Positions 57,000 to 64,000 of a DNA stretch of 64,000 nucleotides are shown here, one piece after another. This stretch comes from Hyperoodon ampullatus. Taxonomy: Eukaryota; Chordata; Mammalia; Artiodactyla; Ziphiidae. The translations under genes were made by a program, and so were the position numbers. Below the pieces are notes generated by a model, which was not told the DNA's origin, made no database searches, and saw nothing but the letters and a program-made list of their open reading frames with translations. The stretch lies in contig OX457060.1 in the NCBI GenBank assembly GCA_949752795.1, positions 1,964,501 through 2,028,500 on the forward strand, in the 5' to 3' direction. Positions within the stretch are counted from its first letter, which is position 1; every line of letters starts with the position of its first letter.

Positions 57000-59900
57000 T
57001 TTTCTTGCTTTTGCTTTTGGTGCAGATTCAAAATATCATCACTAAGACCTATATCAAGGAGCTTACTGCCTATGTTTTCTTCTAGGAGTTTTATGGTTTC
57101 AGGTCTTATGTTCAAGTGTTTAATCCATTTTGAGTTAATTTTTGTGAATGGTGTAAGATAGTGGTCCAGCTTCATTCTCTTGCATGTGGCTGTCCAGTTT
57201 TCCCAACATCATTTATTGAAGAAACTGTCCTTTCCCCATTGTATATTCGTCATAAATTAATTGACCATATATGTGTGAGTTTATTTCTGCGATCTCTTTT
57301 CTCTGTTGTGTTCTATCGATCTAAGTCTCTGTTTTTATGCCAATACAGTACAGTTTGTATGTAATAATAGCCTTATAATATACTTTGAAGTTAGGGAGTG
57401 TGGTGCCTCCAGCTTTGTTCTTCTTTCTCAAGATTGCTTTGGCTATTCAGTTCCATGCAAGTTTTAGGATTTTTTGTTTTATTTGTATAGAAATGCCATT
57501 GGAATTTTGATAGGGATTACACTGAATCTGTAGATTGCTTTGGATAGTATGGCAGTTTTAACAATATTGATTCTCTCAATCCATGAGCATAGAATATCTT
57601 TCCATTTATTTGTGTCTTTTTCAGTTTCTTTCATTAATGTCTTGTAGTTTTGAGTATACAGATCTTTCACCTCCTTGGTTAAATTTATTCCTAGGTATTT
57701 TATTGTTTTTGATGCAGTTGTATATGGGATTGTTTTCTTAATTTCTCTTTTTGATAGTTTGTTGTTATTAAAAAAAACAATAGATTTTTGTGTATTGATA
57801 TTGTGTCCAGTAACTTTATTGAATTCATTTGTTAGTTCTGTTCATTTGTGATAGAGTCTTTAGGGTTTCCTAGTGTTTTCATGTGATCTGCAGACAGGGA
57901 GTTTTACTTGCGCCTTTTCAATTTGGATGCCTTTTATTTCCTTTTCTTGCCTAACTATTCTGGCTAGGATTTCCAATACTATGTTGAATAGAAGTGGTAA
58001 GAGTGGACATCCTTGTCCTGTTCCTGATCTTAGAGGAAAAGCTTTGAGCTTTTCAACATTGAGTATGATTTAGCTGTAGGCTTGTCATATATGACCTTAA
58101 CTACGTTGAGGTATGTTTCCTCTATACCTGCTTTTTTGAGAGATTTGAGATTTTATTATAAATGGATTTAAATTTTGTCAGATGCTTTTTATGCATCTGT
58201 TGAGATGATCATATGATTTTTGTCTTCATTTTGTTAATGAGGTGTATCACACTGACTGATTTACAGATGTTGGACCATCCCTGTATCCTTGGAATAAATT
58301 TCACTTCATCATTGTATATGATCCTTTTAATGTGTTGCTGAATTCAGTTTGCTAATATTTTGTTGAGAATTTTTTCATCTATGTTCATCGGGGATATTAG
58401 CCTGTAAAAAGAAATTTTTTTTGTTTGGTGGCACTCTTGTCTGGTTTTGGTATCAGGCTAATACTGGCCTCATAAAATGTGTTTTGAAAAGATTCGCCCT
58501 CTTATATTTTTTGGAAGAATTTGAAAAAGCTTGATATTAATTCTTCTTTGAATGTTTGGTGGAATTCACCAGTGAAGCCATTTGGTCCTGGACTTTTGTT
58601 TGTTGAGAGAGTTTTTGTTTACTGAATTGATGTGCTTGCTGGTAAGTGGTCTGTTCAGATTTTCTATTTCGTCATGATTCAGTCTTAGTAGCTTATATGT
58701 TTGTCAGAGCTTCTTCACTTCTTCTAGTTTGTCCAATTTGTTGGCATGTAATTTTTCATAGTAGTCTGTACGATCCTTTGTATTTCTGTGGTGTTGCTTG
58801 TAATATCTCCTCTTTCATTTCTGACCTACTTGAGTCTTTTCTCTTTTTTTTCTTGGTGAGTCTAGCTGAGGTTTTGTCAATTTTATTTCTCTTTTCACAG
58901 AACTAACTCTTAGTTTCATTGATCTTTTCTGTTGTCTTTTTAGTCTCTAGTTCATTTATTTCTGCCCTAATTTACTAACTTTGGGCTTTATTTGTTCTTT
59001 TTCTAGTTCCTTAAGGTGTAGTTAGGTTGTTTGAGGCTTTTCTTATTTCTTGAGGTAGGTGTTTATCACTATGAACTTCCCTCATAGAACTGTTTTTGCT
59101 GCATTCTGTAAATTTTGGCATGTTACATTTCCATTTTGTTTTTCTCAAGGTATTTTTTGATTTCTCTTTTGATTTCTTCTTTGCCCATTGGTTATTCAGT
59201 AGCATGTTGTTTAATCTCCACATATTTGTATATTTCCCTTTTTTCTTTGTGTAATTTCTCATTTCATGCCATTGTGGTTGGAAAAGATGCTTGATATGAT
59301 TGCAGTCTTCTTAAATTTATTAAGACTTGATCTGTGGCCTAACATATGACCTATCTTGGAAGATGTTCCATATACACTTGAGAAGAATGTGTATTCTGTT
59401 GCTTTTGGATAGAATAGTCTATAAATATGTGTTAAGTCCATCTGGTTTAACATGTTGTTTAAAGCTGATGTCTCCTTATTGATTTTCTATCTGGATGATC
59501 TTTCCATTGATGTAAGTGGGATATTAAAGTTCCCTACCGTTATTGTATTGCTGTCTATGTCTCCCTTTAGGTCTGTTAATAATTGTGCTACATGTTTAGG
59601 TGCTCCTATGTTGGCTGCGTAAAGATTTACAAATGTTATATCCTCTCATTGGATTAACCCCTTTATCATTATGTAATGTCTTCTTTGTCTCTTATTAAAG
59701 CATTTGTATTAAAGTCTTTTTTGTATGTGTGTGATATAAGTATAGCTACTCCATCTTTCTTTTCCGTTTCCATTTGCATGGAATCTCTTTTACCATCCCT
59801 TCACTTTCAGTCTGTGTCCTTATATTGAAATTGTATCTCTTACAGGCAGCATATATAGGTGTGTCTTGCTTTTTATTCCTTCAGCCACTCTATGTCTTTT

Positions 59901-60420
59901 TGTTGGAGAATTTAGTCCATTTACATTTAAAGTTATTATTGATGGGTATATGCTTATTGCCATTTTGTTAATTGTTTTCTAGCAGTTTTTGTAGTTTCTC
60001 TCTGTTCCTTTTTTCTTCTCTTGCTCTCTTCCTTTGTTGTTTGATGACTTTCTTTAGTGGTATGCTTATGTTCCTTTCTCTTTTGTGTATTTATTCTAGG
60101 TTTTTGCTTTGTGGTTGCCATGAGTCTTACACTTAACAAATTATATCTATAACAGACTACTTTAAGTTGATAACATCTTAAGTTTGATCCCATTCTAAAG
60201 CTCAACACTTACTCTCATGTTTTATGTTTTTGATGTCACATTTTATGTATTTTTACCTTGTGTATCTTTTAGCTAATTATTATAATCATAGTTCTGTCTG
60301 TTAACCTTTATACTAGCTTTATTAGTGATTAATCCACTACCTTCACTATATATTTACTTTTCCAGTGAGATTTATCCTTTCATATGTGTTCTTGTTACTA
60401 ATTAGCATCCTTTCTTTCAG
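57000..60420 (-). pseudogene. L1 ORF2 remnant (endonuclease and reverse transcriptase), degenerate
   Basis: Minus-strand fragments match ORF2p in several places. Positions 59259-59453 hold the end of the APE-type endonuclease, including HMLGHRSSLNKFKK. Positions 59011-59262 hold the following linker (MWRLNNMLLNNQWAK). Positions 57479-57670 hold a segment after the polymerase (NYKTLMKETEKDTNKWK, then RINIVKTAI). The endonuclease has lost two catalytic acids: Asp205 reads Gly (IGHMLGH) and Asp229 reads Asn (FSNHN), using human L1 numbering. Many stops and frameshifts break the rest. No function is expected. Confidence 0.9.
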
Positions 60421-60435
60421 CTTAAAGAAGTTCCT

Positions 60436-61330
60436 TTAAAATTTCTTGTCAGGCCAGTTTAGGTTAGTGGTGGTGAACTCCTTTAACTTTTGCTTCTCTG
60501 GAAAACTCATTATCTCTTCTTCAATTCTGAATGAAAACTTTGCTCTGTAGAGTATTCTTGGTTGGAAGTTTTCTTCTTTCAGCACTTTGAATGTATCATG
60601 CTTTCTGGCCTGCAAAGTTTGTGCTGAAAAATCTGCTGATAGTTTTATGAGGGTTCCCTTGTATAGAACTAGTTGTTTTTCTTCTGCTTCGTTTAAGATT
60701 CTCTCCTTGTCTTTAACGTTCGACATTTTAATTATAATGTGTCTTGGTGTGGGTCTCTTTGGTAGCATCTTTTTTGGGACTCTCAGGGCTTCCTGGATCT
60801 GGACGTCTGTTTCCTTCCCCAGGTTAGGGAAGTTTTCAGCCATTATATTTTCAAATAAGTTTTCTGCCCCTTTCTCTCTTCTCCTTCTGGGAGCCCTATA
60901 AAGTAAATGTTAGTCTGTTTGATGTTGTTCCGTGAATTCCTTTTTTCATTCTTTTTTCTTTCTGCTGCTCTGATTGGGTAAGTTCTACTGTCTTGTCCTT
61001 GAGCTGACTGGTATTTTCTTCTGCTTCATCTAGTCTGCTGTTGAACCCCTCTAGCATATTTTTTTCAGTTCAGTTATTACATTCTTTGGCTCTGTGACTT
61101 CTATTTGGTACTTTCTTATATTTTTTCATCTCTTTGTTGAAGTTCTTACTGTGTTCATCCATTCTTCTCCCCATCTTTATGACCATTACTTTGAACTCTT
61201 TATCAGGTAAATTACTGATCTCCATTTCATTAAGATTTTTTCTGAGGTTTATCTTGTTCTTTCATTTGGAACATATTCCTCTGTTTCTTCATTTTGCTCA
61301 ATTCTCTGTTGGTTTCAGTACAGTAGATGA
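60436..61330 (-). pseudogene. L1 ORF1 remnant (RNA-binding chaperone ORF1p)
   Basis: The longest surviving frame, 60436-60843 on the minus strand (135 residues), contains the ORF1p signature [17 protein letters not shown], then [19 protein letters not shown] from the RRM, and [13 protein letters not shown] and NFQPRILY from the C-terminal domain. ORF1p trimerises and coats L1 RNA. The N-terminal coiled-coil part, to the right, is interrupted, and the right boundary is approximate. This is retrotransposon protein, not a host gene. Confidence 0.9.
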
Positions 61331-61339
61331 AACAACCAC

Positions 61340-63165
61340 TTATTCTGGTCTTGATCGAGTGGCCTTGTGTAGGAGATGAACCTTGTTATTTAACCCTGCC
61401 TCAGCTCCTGGTTGTCTCTCAAACCTCTGTGTTTGTCCAGGCAGCCTATTATATTTTTAGTAGCTCCCAGTAGTTGAGGATGTGCCAAAACCTGTCACTG
61501 TCCCAGAGTGGAGGATCTCAGCACCTAGATTCAGGTTGACTGGAATCTGGACCCTTGGGCAGCAGCTTTTAAAGTATGCAAATATATACAGTTCTGAGGG
61601 GCTGTGAGGGTAGGCCACATTGGTCCTCAGAGCCAGGTGATCTGGAGGTGTCCACTATGTGGGCTCCAGATGAACTATTTTCTGGGTGATACTGATGGGT
61701 TGGAGCAAGGCAGAGGGAGAGTGCCTAGATGGCGTCCACAGCCTATGTTCCTTGCTAGCAACTCTGTAGGCCACTGAATGTGAGCCAGACCTGAAGCCTG
61801 CTCCTCAGGCTGAAGGTCCAAGACAAGTAAAGAGGACTCTTTCACAGAAACCCTAGGGAGTGTGCCTCATTCTGCTTTCTGTGCAGTGCCTTGGGGTTGG
61901 TAGCCTGCCAAGAACTATCCCTCTGATTGCCATAGTCTTGTGGGATCCAGGAATGCAAATCCCTCTGGTCACCTAGAGCTAGGTAATCGAGGGGAGTCCC
62001 CTGGGCACCAGCCACGTGTATAGCTACCATCCAGGAGACACTGGTGCACTAGAGGCAGCAGAATGTGAGAGCAAAGGTAGCGCCTGCCCTCCAAGGTCTC
62101 TGGAAAGGATTACAGTCACCCCCAAGATGCATGCCTAATCAGAAGCTTGGCCCTCACTTAGCAGTCAGGATGATCAGTTAATAGTTTTCCTTTGCAGAAA
62201 GATTGAGCTCCTGGGTCTGTTGCCTTTGCTGTGCCCTCGGGGTTGTAGCTGTTTAAGAACTCTTTCTCCTTGGGCTACAGTCCTGTAGGACCCATGAGTA
62301 TAAACCCCACTGACCACCAGAGCCAGTTGATGTAGAGGTGTTCCTTAGCATCAGTTGCAAAAATCCAGGCACCAGACAGGGGCATGAGCTCCTTTCTGGG
62401 TGACACCAATTATTACAGTTCCTTGGGACCCAGAACACAAGCTCCCCTGGCCTCCAGAGCCAGGTAACCAAGAATCATATCCTGGGTAGCAGCTGTAAAA
62501 GTCAGGACACCTGATGTGTGTAAAAGTTCCCTTCTGAGAGATACTGGTGCTCTGGAGCACAGCAAAGGTGTAGTGCCTGCCAGTATTTGTTCCCAGAGCG
62601 TTCCAGCAGGCTCCTAGATGTGTGTGTTGAACTAGATGCCTGCCCCTGTGATGGAGGTTTTAATATAAGCAGGTGAGCCTTATTCACTTTAAGTCTAGGC
62701 ATGATTGGCTGCCTCTGAGCTGGACTCTGGGGTGGGTGAGTCCAAGCACATGAGCCCTCTAAGAGGTGTTTCTCATCACTATCATTTTGTGGGTCTTGGG
62801 ACACAAGACCCATTGGTTTTCAAAGATTAGATGTTTTGGGGGATTATCTCTCCAGTGCATGTCTTAACAGCTGGGGTGCCCGATGTGGGGTCTGAACCCT
62901 TTGCTCCTCAGGGAGCTTTGAGTTCCCTTCTGGTTGTTGGTTGCTATATCAGGGGTGAGGTTTCTGGTGAGATTGTGTCCCCATCTCCCCTACAGGCTTT
63001 TGTATGGTTTTCTTCTCTTTTACCCAATGTGTAGTTGTCACTCAGCCAGCCTTTAGGTTCTTGTTTCGAGAAGAAATTGTTCCATATTTAGCTGTAGATC
63101 CAGTGAGTCTGTCGGAGAAGGTGAGTTCAGGATCTTCCTACACTGCCATCTTGAACTGGTGATAC
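61340..63165 (-). other. L1 5' UTR (antisense to CEP63)
   Basis: A GC-richer segment with recurring phrases around CCAGAGCCAG and CTGGGTGACAC-like blocks, typical of an artiodactyl/cetacean L1 5' UTR. Its outer end resembles the end of the separate L1 5' fragment at 7505-9130: both show a GTTCCA block and an AGAAGGTGA block before the final CCATCTTGAA or CCACCTTGAA. It would originally have been the element's internal promoter. Confidence 0.75.
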
Positions 63166-63195
63166 TGTCTTTTTCATAATGCACAGAAAGCATTT

Positions 63196-64000
63196 GTGTG
63201 TCAAATTCTGATGGTTTCTTTCAGAAGAAGAATTCGTTGGTGAAAATGCATAAGAATATTAATATTTATTTCAAGGATCATGTTACCTTGGTCACATGTA
63301 ATACATACAATAACTTCTTTAAGAAAATGTAAAGGGTGTCACATGATCTTTATAAAAACCTTCATTCTATTACATGCCTATGTTAATAATCACTGAGTTT
63401 AGTGAACGTTGTTTTTGGCCTCATTGTATAACTAGTGTAAAAAGTTAAGCCCCAAATTCAATAATTGGCTTCTTCTGGTTAGGTTTAAAATAAAATTCAG
63501 AAAACTCTTCTTAAAAAATTTATATTTGCACTTGTTGACAATTAGGGAAAAAGAAAGAAAAGAGGAAAATAAATATTATTTGCAATCTCATCACCCAATG
63601 TTATTGGTGATTTGGGGGAAAAGTTTAATAACATTTGCTAATTGATTTCTCTTAATTTAGCTGGTACAGTGAAAAGAACATTAAATATTGGAAGGGAAGC
63701 AGAAAGCATATATAAGTGCAAGAATTGCCCCTAAATTTCTGGCATCAATGTTGATCTCAGAAGGATTGGAAGAGTTGTAGGGAGACACTGGTCCCAAGCC
63801 CCACTTGGATGGGCTTTCCTACCAGTAGGATCACCACTCATTAGTGCTGTCATTCAGCTTCTTCAGGGGTGCTTCTGTGAGTGGTAGATTCCGTTGATGG
63901 TACTCACTTATCAAGAATATTTTAGAAATGTTTCACGTCACAAGGAAAGAGTTAGGTTTCATAAAGTGTTTTTTTCCTTGGCAAGAGAATCTCTCAATTG
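63196..64000. other. CEP63: CEP63 intron, right edge: unique AT-rich sequence
   Basis: No recognised repeat and no CEP63 exon. I looked for the next coding exon and found no matching frame. It is presumably still intron. Confidence 0.6.

Larger units (their letters stand above)
55700..63195 (-). mobile_element. Nearly full-length L1 retrotransposon with 11-bp target-site duplication
   Basis: The plus strand shows the antisense of a whole L1 in order: 3' UTR (about 55,711-57,000), ORF2 (about 57,000-60,420), ORF1 (about 60,436-61,330) and a GC-richer 5' UTR (about 61,340-63,165). The 5' end carries the YY1-type AAGATGGC motif read on the minus strand near 63,150. AGAAAGCATTT occurs on both sides, at 55700-55710 and 63185-63195, as a target-site duplication. 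Less the nested SINE, the element is about 7.2 kb. Both ORFs are broken by many stops, so it is inactive. It lies antisense within a CEP63 intron. Confidence 0.9.
46648..64000 (+). other. CEP63: CEP63 gene, 5' part (continues beyond the window)
   Basis: Gene-level entry. CEP63 starts somewhere in the CpG island; possible 5' non-coding exon donors are ATGG|GTGAGC (GT at 46648-46649) and GGAG|GTAACG (GT at 46788-46789), neither proven. Two coding exons follow at 54454-54497 and 55442-55619. No later CEP63 exon could be found between 63,196 and 64,000, so the next one lies beyond the right edge. The region between the island and the first coding exon is intronic, rich in old L1 fragments. Confidence 0.8.

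Noticed and set aside
60436..60843. 135-codon minus-strand open frame as a host gene
   Set aside because: It is the L1 ORF1p C-terminal region inside a retrotransposon, with the N-terminal half broken.

Overview
This is a mammalian nuclear window, almost certainly from a cetacean (whale or dolphin). It has seven tRNA-derived SINEs of the cetacean/hippo CHR type in antisense orientation plus one in sense, L1 copies of several ages, and old mammalian repeats (MIR, L2, MER2, MER5A, MLT1). It contains parts of two real protein-coding genes. The assignments come from translating exons and comparing them with remembered protein families; no database search was possible.

Layout. Positions 1 to about 40,970 are intergenic. 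No coding exon is recognisable there; the stretch is a mosaic of repeats and unassigned unique DNA. In human the ANAPC13 3' flank faces a roughly 100 kb gap before AMOTL2, which fits. ANAPC13 lies on the minus strand from about 46,600 down to about 40,980. Its two coding exons (45120-45218 and 41260-41385) give a complete 74-residue protein, the normal length. A CpG island (about 46,030-47,165) is the likely shared divergent promoter with CEP63 on the plus strand. CEP63 is only partly present: the first two coding exons (54454-54497 and 55442-55619) encode residues 1-74, and the gene runs off the right edge. From 55711 to 63184 its intron is filled by a nearly full-length but dead antisense L1 flanked by an 11-bp target-site duplication.

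Biology. ANAPC13 is a small structural subunit of the anaphase-promoting complex. CEP63 is a centrosomal coiled-coil protein needed for centriole duplication. A cell-cycle gene pair arranged head to head on one CpG island suggests common regulation; the island carries good NRF-1 and USF/E-box matches. Two consensus CTCF motifs, both on the minus strand, flank the pair's promoter.

No new biological system was found. The most useful leads are a 25-bp-stem hairpin in the ANAPC13 intron, the two CTCF motifs, two RFX X-box-like palindromes in the unique intergenic DNA, an isolated GC-rich patch at 29.5-30.2 kb, and the full-length L1 starting 81 bases after a CEP63 splice donor. Repeat boundaries are by eye, usually within a few tens of bases.
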